Source: Caldilineaceae bacterium (GTDB lineage Bacteria; Chloroflexota; Anaerolineae; Caldilineales; Caldilineaceae). Taken from it: DNA of 64,000 nucleotides. The notes under the pieces are model-generated. The model was not told the origin of the DNA. It saw only the letters and a list, made by a program, of their open reading frames with translations, and ran no database searches. Numbering within the stretch: the first letter of the stretch is position 1; the number at the start of each line of letters is the position of its first letter. Shown one piece after another: positions 7,941-15,887 of this stretch. The stretch is taken from contig JACKBA010000011.1 of NCBI GenBank assembly GCA_020634815.1, positions 62,001-126,000 on the forward strand. Reading direction: 5' to 3'. A program made the translations under genes and the position numbers.

Positions 7941-9761
7941 TCATCCCCTCATCTTTTCACTCCCGCGCCACACCACCAGCCCCAGGCACAACGCCAACGT
8001 CAGCGCCGACACGACTATGGCGCCGCTGCGTACGGGCGTCTCGCCAAAGCGCGCGTCGATGCGATGCTCGCCGGCCGGCAGGTCAATGCTCAGCGCGGCG
8101 AAGGTCGGGTCGATGCCGGGTTCCACGGGCTGGCCGTCGACGCTCACCATCCAGCCGGGGAAATAGTAGACGTTGATGCGCACCGTGCCCGGCGTCTGCA
8201 TGTTCACGACGCCGCCGGCGCTGGAGCCGCCCACGTAGCTCTCGACCACGCTGCCCATGCCCGCCGTGATTTCGAGCCGCCCTTGCGCCGGCGCGTCGCC
8301 GTGATGCTCGACATAGTCGGGCAAGGCGTAGGCAGCCGAGAGCACCGTGGTCGTGAAGGGCTGCGTCACCCACGTCGTGTAGCCGAACATGTCGGGATGC
8401 TCGCGCTCGAACTGGTAGACGGCGCGGCCATCCTCGCGCCACGGCTCGATGGGCGACAGGTTGGCCTGGATGTACGGATAGCTGGCCAACATCGCCAGCG
8501 CGCCCATGACGACCAGCCCGCCTTCCGGGCGCACGCCGGGCAGGGCGGAAGGCAGCAGATTCCACAGCGCCAGCCCGCCCAGCGCGCTGAAGACGAAGCC
8601 GCTCAGCGCCAGCAGCCGCCATGGAAACTGGATCACAGCCAGCGGCGGCACGGCATCCCACAGCGGGCGCGCCAGCGGCGACATGACAAAGAGCAGGCCC
8701 ACGCCCACGACCAGCAGGTAGCCCATCTCGGCGCGCGCGCGTTCTGCCCGGCGCACGGTGAAGAGGGCCACGATCGCCAGCACGACCTGCACCAGCCCCA
8801 ATTGGAAGGGCATGCCGTCGTTGGCGCCTACCGGGTCGTCGGAATAGCCAAAGCCCCAGTACGGGCTCAAGAACTGGCCAACCTGCACGAAATGGTCGCG
8901 GTAGTCGTAGCCGCCCGACACATAGACCTGCTGGTTGAGATAGCGCCCTTCGACCAGCAGCGGCACGAGAAAGATGGCGTAGATCAGCAGGGCGAGCGCG
9001 CCCCCGGCGCCGGCCAGTAGTGTCTCGCGCCAGGGGAAACCGTGCCGTCGCCAGCGCTGCGCCAGCCGGAAGATCACCAGCGTCACCACCAGCGGCGCGA
9101 TGGAGAGCAGCGCAAAGGCGTGCGTCAGCAGCGTGCCGGCCAGCACGAGCGCGGCAACGCCCAGCCGGCGCGGCCAGCCTGGCGCGCTCCCCAGCACCAG
9201 CAGCCGGTCGAAGGCATAGATGAGCCACGGGACCCAGGCCAGCAACAGCGTGTCGGCCAGCGCGGCGCGCACGTAGAGATCGACCAGGTGATAGGGGAAG
9301 TAGGTATAGAGCAGCCCCGATGCCACCGCGGCCAGGCGCACGCCATCGAGCCGCGGGCCATCGGCGCCCCCGGCGCGCCACTCGGCAATCGCATGGTCGC
9401 CGAGCCAGTAGACTGTCAGCCGATAGATGCCCCACGCGCCGGCCAGCGTCCCCACCAGCCAGGCCAGCTTCACGGACATCGTGATCGAGAGGCCGAGCAG
9501 CACGAAGACTTCAGCGACGTAGAAGCCCAGCGGCGCCTGAATCAGAAAAGTCGGGTAGCCCAGCCCCTGCGTGTGGTGCATGGCCCAGCGCGGCCACAGC
9601 GCGCCGTCGCGGATCGACGCGTCGAACATTTGCACGTAGAAGACGCTGTGCCGGCCGTCGTGGGCGTCGAACATGTAGCCCGGTGCGGCCAGCGGCGCCA
9701 ACGCCGGCAGCGCCAGCACGAGCAGCAGCAGCAGATACGGGTCCAGGCGAAGCTTGCGCAT
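7941..9761 (-). CDS. Multi-pass membrane protein, PTPS-related/YfhO-like (GT-C fold)
   Basis: This 606-residue protein starts with a membrane helix (YLLLLLVLALPALAPL) and contains roughly ten further hydrophobic segments up to about residue 420. A soluble C-terminal domain of about 140 residues follows and a final helix (IVVSALTLALCLGLVV) ends the protein. The first loop after helix 1 carries DAHDGRHSVFYVQ, with acidic and His residues where GT-C glycosyltransferases place their catalytic Asp. The C-terminal VYYFPGWMVSVDGQPV and LPAGEHRID are typical of YfhO/PTPS_related membrane proteins. The likely role is transfer of a lipid-linked sugar to a cell-envelope acceptor. Donor and acceptor are unknown. 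It is upstream of tsaD on the same strand. Confidence 0.75.
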   Translation of the reverse strand: MRKLRLDPYLLLLLVLALPALAPLAAPGYMFDAHDGRHSVFYVQMFDASIRDGALWPRWAMHHTQGLGYPTFLIQAPLGFYVAEVFVLLGLSITMSVKLAWLVGTLAGAWGIYRLTVYWLGDHAIAEWRAGGADGPRLDGVRLAAVASGLLYTYFPYHLVDLYVRAALADTLLLAWVPWLIYAFDRLLVLGSAPGWPRRLGVAALVLAGTLLTHAFALLSIAPLVVTLVIFRLAQRWRRHGFPWRETLLAGAGGALALLIYAIFLVPLLVEGRYLNQQVYVSGGYDYRDHFVQVGQFLSPYWGFGYSDDPVGANDGMPFQLGLVQVVLAIVALFTVRRAERARAEMGYLLVVGVGLLFVMSPLARPLWDAVPPLAVIQFPWRLLALSGFVFSALGGLALWNLLPSALPGVRPEGGLVVMGALAMLASYPYIQANLSPIEPWREDGRAVYQFEREHPDMFGYTTWVTQPFTTTVLSAAYALPDYVEHHGDAPAQGRLEITAGMGSVVESYVGGSSAGGVVNMQTPGTVRINVYYFPGWMVSVDGQPVEPGIDPTFAALSIDLPAGEHRIDARFGETPVRSGAIVVSALTLALCLGLVVWRGSEKMRG

Positions 9762-9863
9762 GACTGGCTATCATACGGCACAGGCAGGCGGCGCCCAAGT
9801 TTTGTGAATGCAGCATGCCAATATGGCGGCGACCGGTCGTAAACTGGGCCGGCCAGCAAAGTC

Positions 9864-9901
9864 ATCAACGATCAATCAACGTTTTGGTAGCATAATACCA
9901 A
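9864..9901 (+). promoter_or_regulatory. SARP-like operator (ATCAACG x2, 11-bp pitch) and -10 before protease A
   Basis: Two identical heptamers ATCAACG start at 9864 and 9875, exactly 11 bp apart. Nine bases after the second is CATAAT (9891-9896), a plausible -10. The -10 overlaps an inverted repeat TTGGTA-N6-TACCAA (9884-9901). Heptamer direct repeats at 11-bp pitch about 8 bp upstream of the -10 are the known architecture of SARP/AfsR-family binding sites. A sister site occurs at 18883-18916. Confidence 0.5.
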
Positions 9902-9913
9902 TTACTGGAAAGT

Positions 9914-11344
9914 GTGTGCCGGACCCAAAAGGAGAGACCGTATGACAACCACCCATCTGTCAACGTGCGAACGCTCTATATTGACCGACTCAACGAGACG
10001 CTGGACGGATTTTTTAATGTCGAGGATCTGCGCTCCTATCGCGATCTGGCCGGGAACGGCGAAGGCCCTCTACATACGCTCGTGGGCGTACTCACCAACC
10101 TCCAAGCCTATCAGGCGCGCATGATGGCATTATTCGAGGACAATAAGGTTCTCGGTTCAACGGAACTACCCAAGGCATATGCGCGCCGAACGCTGATCGA
10201 CCGCGCCGCCGAGGACTTGGAAGTGGTTCTGCGCGCACTGGCACAGCGCATGCCCCCACTCTCGCTGAACCTAGATTGGGTGCAACGCCTCAAGCTGGCC
10301 GACCGCCTGGCCTTTGCCGCGCTAAAGCCCGTGATGTCAGACAGAATAGGCGGCTTGCTGCCGGAAGACGTCGCCATGTTGCGGCCGACGACCGCCGTCA
10401 CCTATTTCCAGAAAGCCAATAGTATCCGCGTGATCCCGTATGCACCGGTAGCCTTGATCGGGATCCCGTTCAGCGCCGCGACCTATGACCAGGACCTGTT
10501 GGCGATTCCCCATGAAATCGGGCACTACGTCTACTGGCACGAGCCACTGGAGCGCGGCAGCCTCAACGGTTCGCTTGCCCGCCACTTCTGGGATCAACCG
10601 GCCTGGCTAAGTGCCTGGCAGGAAGAGATCTTCGCCGATGTCTACGGAGCGCTGGTTGCCGGGCCTTACATGGCAATCGACTTCCAGGATATCCTGGCCG
10701 ACACAAGCCGCACGCGTTTCATCACGGACGACGGCGAGCATCCTGTCTCTATCGCACGGGCGTATGTGTTCACTTCAGTGCTGCGGGCGATCGGCTATGA
10801 TGGCGTGGCAGGCGAGATCGACGCCAAGTGGAAGCAGACAGTCGAAGCTACTTACGGCCCTACTGAGGAGGCAGTCGTAGGCGGTCAGGTGCTTCCACTG
10901 GAAGAGATTATCGGGCGCCTCGACACGGTCGTGCGGCGCATCGTCAATTTTGACCTTCCTCATATGAAGATCCCTGCGGCCGATACGTGGAGTTGGGGCG
11001 CAACCACGGCAGGTTCGGAACCGGTCGATCTCACCCGCTACCAGTCCAACTTTGAGACTTACGTGGCGTCGTACCTAACGGGCGCAAATGCGACCGGCGC
11101 TCAGGCCTCCGTTGCACCGGGGCTGCCCTTCCTCGAAGTAGATGGTACGACGACTCGCCTGGTTGCGCCGGGCCAGGGAATGCTGAACACGCACTCGCTG
11201 GGCGAGACCGGCAGCAAACTGGATGAGTACCTCACCGCCGCGGAAAAGGAAGCTCGGCCGATCGAACCGGCAATCTGGTATCAGTTGCTCAGCTCGGGCG
11301 GCTGGACGACGGGTCCGGGGGATATTATCACCAGCGGCAAGTAG
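9914..11344 (+). CDS. Gluzincin-like zinc metalloprotease, paralogue A
   Basis: The product has 476 residues if GTG 9914 is used. The active-site helix is HEIGHYVYW (HExxH at residues 200-204), and WQEEIFADVYGALVAGP at 235-251 supplies an ExxxD third-ligand motif (E238, D242). That order and spacing match gluzincins such as thermolysin, so a zinc peptidase is likely. No signal peptide is seen, so action may be cytoplasmic. Paralogue B (14358-15836) shares FQKA/SNS-IRVIPYAPVA-type, HExxH and EEIFAD blocks. Start problem: an excellent AAAGGAGA plus ATG at 9942 is in a different frame from the rest, suggesting a one-base indel near 9950. The BTAD regulator gene converges on it with a 13-bp gap. 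Confidence 0.65.
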   Translation: MCRTQKERPYDNHPSVNVRTLYIDRLNETLDGFFNVEDLRSYRDLAGNGEGPLHTLVGVLTNLQAYQARMMALFEDNKVLGSTELPKAYARRTLIDRAAEDLEVVLRALAQRMPPLSLNLDWVQRLKLADRLAFAALKPVMSDRIGGLLPEDVAMLRPTTAVTYFQKANSIRVIPYAPVALIGIPFSAATYDQDLLAIPHEIGHYVYWHEPLERGSLNGSLARHFWDQPAWLSAWQEEIFADVYGALVAGPYMAIDFQDILADTSRTRFITDDGEHPVSIARAYVFTSVLRAIGYDGVAGEIDAKWKQTVEATYGPTEEAVVGGQVLPLEEIIGRLDTVVRRIVNFDLPHMKIPAADTWSWGATTAGSEPVDLTRYQSNFETYVASYLTGANATGAQASVAPGLPFLEVDGTTTRLVAPGQGMLNTHSLGETGSKLDEYLTAAEKEARPIEPAIWYQLLSSGGWTTGPGDIITSGK

Positions 11345-11357
11345 CGTTACGGGTGAG

Positions 11358-14276
11358 TCAGCCGGCATCCGAGAGTTGCGCAAGACGCGCACGGAGATCG
11401 GGGACGGCCGCGCGATTGTGCGCCAGCCCGATCTCCAGCGCGTCAGTCCATATCGCGCGCGCGTCTTGCGGGCGGTGCAGGGCGAGCAACAAGTCACCCA
11501 GATGCACCATGGTCATCACCTCGTCGTAGGGAGAGTCCACGGCCTGGAACACAGCCAATGCCTCGCGGCCGCGCGCCAGGGCATCGTCGAACGACTCCAG
11601 CTTTTCCAGGTTCACGCTGAGCCAGTAGAGCGCCACCCCGCGCGCTCTGCGATCTCCCATGCGCTCGAGGTCGGCAGCCGCTATCTCGGCCAATCGCTGG
11701 CCCTCACGGGCGTGTCCTTCGCTGTAGCAGATGGAGGAGAGGTGCACGAGGCTGAGGGCAGCGGCATTGCGATCCTGCAATTCGGTGGCTATTTGCAGGG
11801 CGCGCTCCCCAAATACTCGTGCCGTCGCGTTATCGCGCCGCACCCAGCGCTTGATGACTGTCAATAATTGGAGTGGGGCCAGCATGCCCGTGGCGTCACC
11901 CACTCGCTCATATTCGGCAAGCGCGTGCAGTGCAAGTTCCTCGGCGCGATCGCTGTCGCCAGCCTGATGCGTGAGCCAGGCACGATGGTTGGCCACCTGC
12001 GCCAGCCCCCTGCTGTCCTCAAGCTGGCGCAGCAGAACCTCGGCATCCTGCAACCACTGGTCCGACTCTTCGAGTTCGTTGCGTGCCCGGGCGAGCCGGC
12101 CCAGCAATGTCATCACCTGGGCAATGCCGGCGTTGTCGTGCAGGTGCCGGAAAATCTCCAGGCTATTGGCCAGATGGCGCTGTGACTCGGCGTGATCGCT
12201 CTGCTCCAGACAAGCGCGCCCCCACATGCGCTCGAATTCAGCGTGCTGCGGCTTGTGATTGCCGGTGTGTGTGATGGCGTCGATGGCCAGTTCGTACCCC
12301 TGGCGCATCTCGGCATAGCGCGCGCGGGTAAACCAGTCATCGCTCAACGCCGCCGCCAGGTCGATGACCGCCTGCCATGCTTGCAGCGCGTGGGCCGTGC
12401 GGATGGCGGCAAGCAGATTCTCCCATTCCGGCTCCAGCGCGGCGTAGTTGGCGCGGTTCGTGTCGGCAAAGTGCCGGTAGAAATCGACGAGCCGCTGCCG
12501 GGCCAGGTCGGCATCCGCCACCTGCTCGCGGGCGAAGTCGGCGAGCAGCACGTGCTGGCGAAAGCGGCTGCTGCCGGCGTAGGTGGCCAGCGAGAGCGCG
12601 GCCAGATCGAAGAGCGCCTCTTCGCTGCTCGCTTCCGTCATACCGGCAATGGCAGCGACCGCAGCCGGGCCAAAGCTGTCACCGCGCAAGAAGCCGCACG
12701 CGCCAAACGCGGCCTGTTTCTCGGCATCGAGGCGGCGCCAGCTCAGCGCGATGGATGCGCGCACGGAGAGGTCGCCCATGCGCAGCCGGTCGAGGCGGCG
12801 GTGCTCGGCCTGCAACTCGCCGGCCGCGGTCGCCAGCGCCTGCTCCGGCATGCGCGCCAGCCGCCGCGCCGTAATCTCCAGCGCCAGGGGGTGGTGCTCG
12901 AGCACGGCGCCGATCGTCGCCGCCGCGCTTGCTGCGCGCTCGACCCGTTCCTCGCCCAGCACGCGCTTGAGCAGCGTCGCCGTCGCCTCGGGCGCCAATT
13001 GCTCGACCGGAAACTCGCGGGCGCCCAGCAGAGCCACCAGGTCGCGATCGCGCGCCGTCAGCAGGGCCACGCCCGGCGCCGCCGGCAGCAGCGCGCGCAC
13101 CTGCTCGGCGCGCAGCCGCCCCTCCAGGTCGACGTCGTCGAGCACGACGAGCACGCGCTTGCCGTCCAGCATGCCGCGCACCGCCGCCGCACAGGTCTCC
13201 AGGTTGCGGATGGCGTCGAAGTCGTAGCCAAAGACGCGCGCCCAGGCGTGCAACACCTCCAGCGGGTCAGCCGTGGCCAGACCGGCCCACAGCACACCGT
13301 CGGGAAAGTGCGCGCGCTGATCGTGCGCCAGGGCGGCGGCCAGCGTCGTCTTGCCGATGCCGCCCATCCCCACCAGCGCCACGACCCGCTCGCTTTGCAG
13401 CCATGTTCGCAGGCGTTCCACCGCGGCGCCACGCCCGACGAACCACGCCGGCACGACAGGCGCCTGGAACGGCGGTGCGAGACGCGCCGGCGCTGTCGTG
13501 GGGGACACAATTTGTGGCGTGGCAAAGTGACCGGCTTCGATCTCCGCGGCAAGCGTCGCGGTCGCCGTCGCCGCTGCGGGCAATCCTGCCGCCCGCAGCG
13601 CGCGCAGGCATTCCTGGAACTGCGCCAGCGCCGCTTCGGTCTGGCCGTCCAGTGCCAGCAGCTTCATGAGCAGCCGGTGGACAGGTTCGTCGTCGGGATG
13701 CAGGGCAAGGAGACGGCGGCAGCATTCCATGCCCTGTGCGTAGGCGTCCTGTTCGTCGATGGCGCGTTGGGCCGTCGTGTGCAAGAGGCGCAGCCACGCC
13801 GTCTCCCAGTGCCGGCGCTCCTCCAATAGCCAGTCGACGTAGCCGTCCGCCCCTTTCAGCTCCAGCTCGAAGCCGTCGAGAAAGGGGCCGGCATAGGCGT
13901 GCAGCGCCTGCGCGCAATCGGCCAGCGAGGGCTGTGTCCGGCCGGCCGCGGCGCTGAATTGGGCAAGATCGCTTGTTACCGCCTCGGGATTAAGCCCCAG
14001 CGTTTCCGTGGAAATCTCCAACACGCCGGCGGGCAGCGCGCGGCGCAGGGCATGCACCTCGCCGCGCAGCCGCTCCAGGGCAACCAGATCGCTGGGCTGT
14101 TCCGACCACAGCCGGCCGGCCAGAACACGCCGGGATAGTGGGCTCTCGGTCGCTGCCAGGCAGAAGAGCACGGCGCGCGCTTTGTTGCGGAGCGCGACGG
14201 GCGCACCGGACGCGAGCACTTGTGGAGAGCCGAAGAGGGTGAGTTGCAGGGCTGTCATTCTGTGGCAGTGTAGCAT
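11358..14276 (-). CDS. AfsR/SARP-like regulator: BTAD + NB-ARC (STAND) ATPase + TPR, paralogue A
   Basis: This is a 972-residue regulator. Residues about 7-100 form an OmpR-type winged helix (LQLTLFGSPQVL, then LAGRLWSEQPSDLVALERL), and 100-255 form the bacterial transcriptional activation domain (HAYAGPFLDGFEL, LLMKLLALDGQTEAALAQF). An NB-ARC NTPase follows, with Walker A GMGGIGKTT near 305 and Walker B VLVVLDDVD near 378. The C-terminal ~400 residues are TPR-like helical repeats (YSEGHAREGQRLAEIAA). The protein should bind DNA heptamer repeats, gated by ATP and a signal sensed by the TPRs. The start could also be ATG 14258, where the family's usual N-terminus begins. It converges on protease A and diverges from protease B. 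Confidence 0.85.
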   Translation of the reverse strand: MLHCHRMTALQLTLFGSPQVLASGAPVALRNKARAVLFCLAATESPLSRRVLAGRLWSEQPSDLVALERLRGEVHALRRALPAGVLEISTETLGLNPEAVTSDLAQFSAAAGRTQPSLADCAQALHAYAGPFLDGFELELKGADGYVDWLLEERRHWETAWLRLLHTTAQRAIDEQDAYAQGMECCRRLLALHPDDEPVHRLLMKLLALDGQTEAALAQFQECLRALRAAGLPAAATATATLAAEIEAGHFATPQIVSPTTAPARLAPPFQAPVVPAWFVGRGAAVERLRTWLQSERVVALVGMGGIGKTTLAAALAHDQRAHFPDGVLWAGLATADPLEVLHAWARVFGYDFDAIRNLETCAAAVRGMLDGKRVLVVLDDVDLEGRLRAEQVRALLPAAPGVALLTARDRDLVALLGAREFPVEQLAPEATATLLKRVLGEERVERAASAAATIGAVLEHHPLALEITARRLARMPEQALATAAGELQAEHRRLDRLRMGDLSVRASIALSWRRLDAEKQAAFGACGFLRGDSFGPAAVAAIAGMTEASSEEALFDLAALSLATYAGSSRFRQHVLLADFAREQVADADLARQRLVDFYRHFADTNRANYAALEPEWENLLAAIRTAHALQAWQAVIDLAAALSDDWFTRARYAEMRQGYELAIDAITHTGNHKPQHAEFERMWGRACLEQSDHAESQRHLANSLEIFRHLHDNAGIAQVMTLLGRLARARNELEESDQWLQDAEVLLRQLEDSRGLAQVANHRAWLTHQAGDSDRAEELALHALAEYERVGDATGMLAPLQLLTVIKRWVRRDNATARVFGERALQIATELQDRNAAALSLVHLSSICYSEGHAREGQRLAEIAAADLERMGDRRARGVALYWLSVNLEKLESFDDALARGREALAVFQAVDSPYDEVMTMVHLGDLLLALHRPQDARAIWTDALEIGLAHNRAAVPDLRARLAQLSDAG

Positions 14277-14294
14277 ACTCCTGGTGTGGCGTCT

Positions 14295-14313
14295 ATCAAC
14301 TTTATGTTATAAT
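14295..14313 (+). promoter_or_regulatory. Consensus TATAAT with one upstream ATCAACT before protease B
   Basis: A perfect TATAAT (14308-14313) lies 44 bases before the ATG at 14358. A single ATCAACT heptamer is six bases upstream of it (14295-14301). No second copy occurs at 11 bp, so the operator is weaker than the sites at 9864 and 18883. Confidence 0.45.
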
Positions 14314-14357
14314 GCTTTTGCCTTCAATTTTATCCTATCACAGCAAAGGACGATCCA

Positions 14358-15836
14358 ATGCCGACTCAACCGCCCCCTGCCGATCGCTCCATCCAGCGCA
14401 CCGAAGCCTTGATCGATCTTGCTGCCGGCCTTGGCCGGCGCAGTGCAAACGTCGAGACAGGCCGGCGGCGCACCGCCCTCCTCACCCTGCGGACGTTGGC
14501 CGCCTTCGCCCGCCAGCAATTCGCCTTCCTGCGTGCCGGGCTTGCCCCCGGCGGCCCCTACGAAGGCGACGACCGCTACCCGCTGGAGTTCCTGCTCGAG
14601 GCGACGTCGCGCCAGGTCTCGTTCGATGTCGACGTGCTGCTGCGTGCGATCTCGCACCGCGACGAAGGGTCGTCGACGCCGGCCGGGCGCGCCACGCTGG
14701 CACTGGCCGACAGCCTGGCGTTGGACGCCATCGAACTGGCCGTGCGCCACGGCCTGGTGGAGCGGACTGTCCTCCTTTCCTACTTCCAGAAATCGCCCAC
14801 CATCCGGCTCATCCCGTACGCACCGCTCGCCGTGATCGGCTTCGATTTCAGCGCCACCGGCGACAATGCGCGTCTGTTGGCCATCGCCCACGAGACGGGC
14901 CACCACGTCTACCGGCAGATTACGGTGAACTATGCGGGCAACGTGGACGCCCAAATCGAGGCGGCTGCGGCGCCGGCGCCGGATGCGGGAAGCTGGTGGC
15001 CCGCCTGGCTGCTGGCCTGGCAGGAAGAGATTTTCGCCGACATCTACAGCGCGCTGGTGGCCGGCCCCGTTGCCGCGCTCGGTCTCCAGCAGATCATCCA
15101 GACCGGCATGCGCGCCAGCCTGGTGAACGACGACGGCGACCACCCGCTGGATGCGCTGCGCCCCGAGATCCTGCACGCGACCCTGCGCGCCATGGCGGCA
15201 CAGGGACCGGCGGCACGGCGCAAGCAGTTGACAGCGGCCGCCGACTTTCTCGACCAGCGCTGGCTGGAAATCCTGGCCGCGCGCGGGGCGCCGGTGGCCT
15301 TCGTGCCGGCCGGTGAGCGCGAGGCGCTGCCGCTGGCCGAAGCCGGCGCCCTGCTGCGCAGCTTTGTTACGGAGACGCTCGGCAGCATCCTGGCGCCGCT
15401 GGCTGCCGACTCGAATCACGTGCCGTGGAGCGAGGGGATGGCGGGCGAGCGCGATCAGGAGGCCGTGCTCTACGCCCAGTTTGATGCGACCTGCACGCGT
15501 GTTGCCGGCCGCGCTCTGCCCGAGCTTGCCCTGCGCGACCGCGGCAAGGTGCTCTCGGTCAAGGGATATCCGGTCGAGGGTCGTGGCGGCGAGCGCGTCG
15601 TCGGCGGCATCGGCGATGCTTATCTCGACGAGGTGCGGGCGGCGGGCATCGGCGGCGCGGCGCTGACGGCGACCGAGTGGAAGGCCGTCTTCCTGGCCGG
15701 CGACTGGGTGACGGAGGAAGGGGGCAGCGGGATAACGCCCGTGACGCGCCGTGTTCCGCCCGGCGGCACCACCACCTATCCGTATCCTGGCGTCTATCCA
15801 CCGCTCTATCCCGCCGTCGTTCCCCGGCGCCGATAG
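14358..15836 (+). CDS. Gluzincin-like zinc metalloprotease, paralogue B
   Basis: This is a 492-residue paralogue of the protein encoded at 9914. HETGHHVYR places HExxH at residues 178-182, and WQEEIFADIYSALVAGP at 221-237 gives the ExxxD motif (E224, D228). Other blocks shared with paralogue A are YFQKSPTIRLIPYAPLAVIG before the active site and a D/E-GDHPLDALRP-like segment after it. The C-terminus is a Pro/Tyr-rich tail (YPYPGVYPPLYP) absent from A, perhaps a binding or sorting segment. The start has AAAGGACGA six bases upstream and a TATAAT box 44 bases upstream. It diverges from regulator A and converges on regulator B. The substrate is unknown. Confidence 0.7.
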   Translation: MPTQPPPADRSIQRTEALIDLAAGLGRRSANVETGRRRTALLTLRTLAAFARQQFAFLRAGLAPGGPYEGDDRYPLEFLLEATSRQVSFDVDVLLRAISHRDEGSSTPAGRATLALADSLALDAIELAVRHGLVERTVLLSYFQKSPTIRLIPYAPLAVIGFDFSATGDNARLLAIAHETGHHVYRQITVNYAGNVDAQIEAAAAPAPDAGSWWPAWLLAWQEEIFADIYSALVAGPVAALGLQQIIQTGMRASLVNDDGDHPLDALRPEILHATLRAMAAQGPAARRKQLTAAADFLDQRWLEILAARGAPVAFVPAGEREALPLAEAGALLRSFVTETLGSILAPLAADSNHVPWSEGMAGERDQEAVLYAQFDATCTRVAGRALPELALRDRGKVLSVKGYPVEGRGGERVVGGIGDAYLDEVRAAGIGGAALTATEWKAVFLAGDWVTEEGGSGITPVTRRVPPGGTTTYPYPGVYPPLYPAVVPRRR

Positions 15837-15842
15837 GCAGTG

Positions 15843-15885
15843 CGTTGGCCGGCGCCGGGCGAAGGGGTCCGAGCGCCGGTCAACG
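15843..15885. terminator. Hairpin between convergent protease B and regulator B genes
   Basis: CGTTGGCCGGCG (15843-15854) pairs with CGCCGGTCAACG (15874-15885), a 12-bp stem with one G-T wobble and a 19-base loop. It fills the gap between two converging stop codons, so it could terminate both transcripts, though there is no T tract. Confidence 0.45.
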
Positions 15886-15887
15886 GT

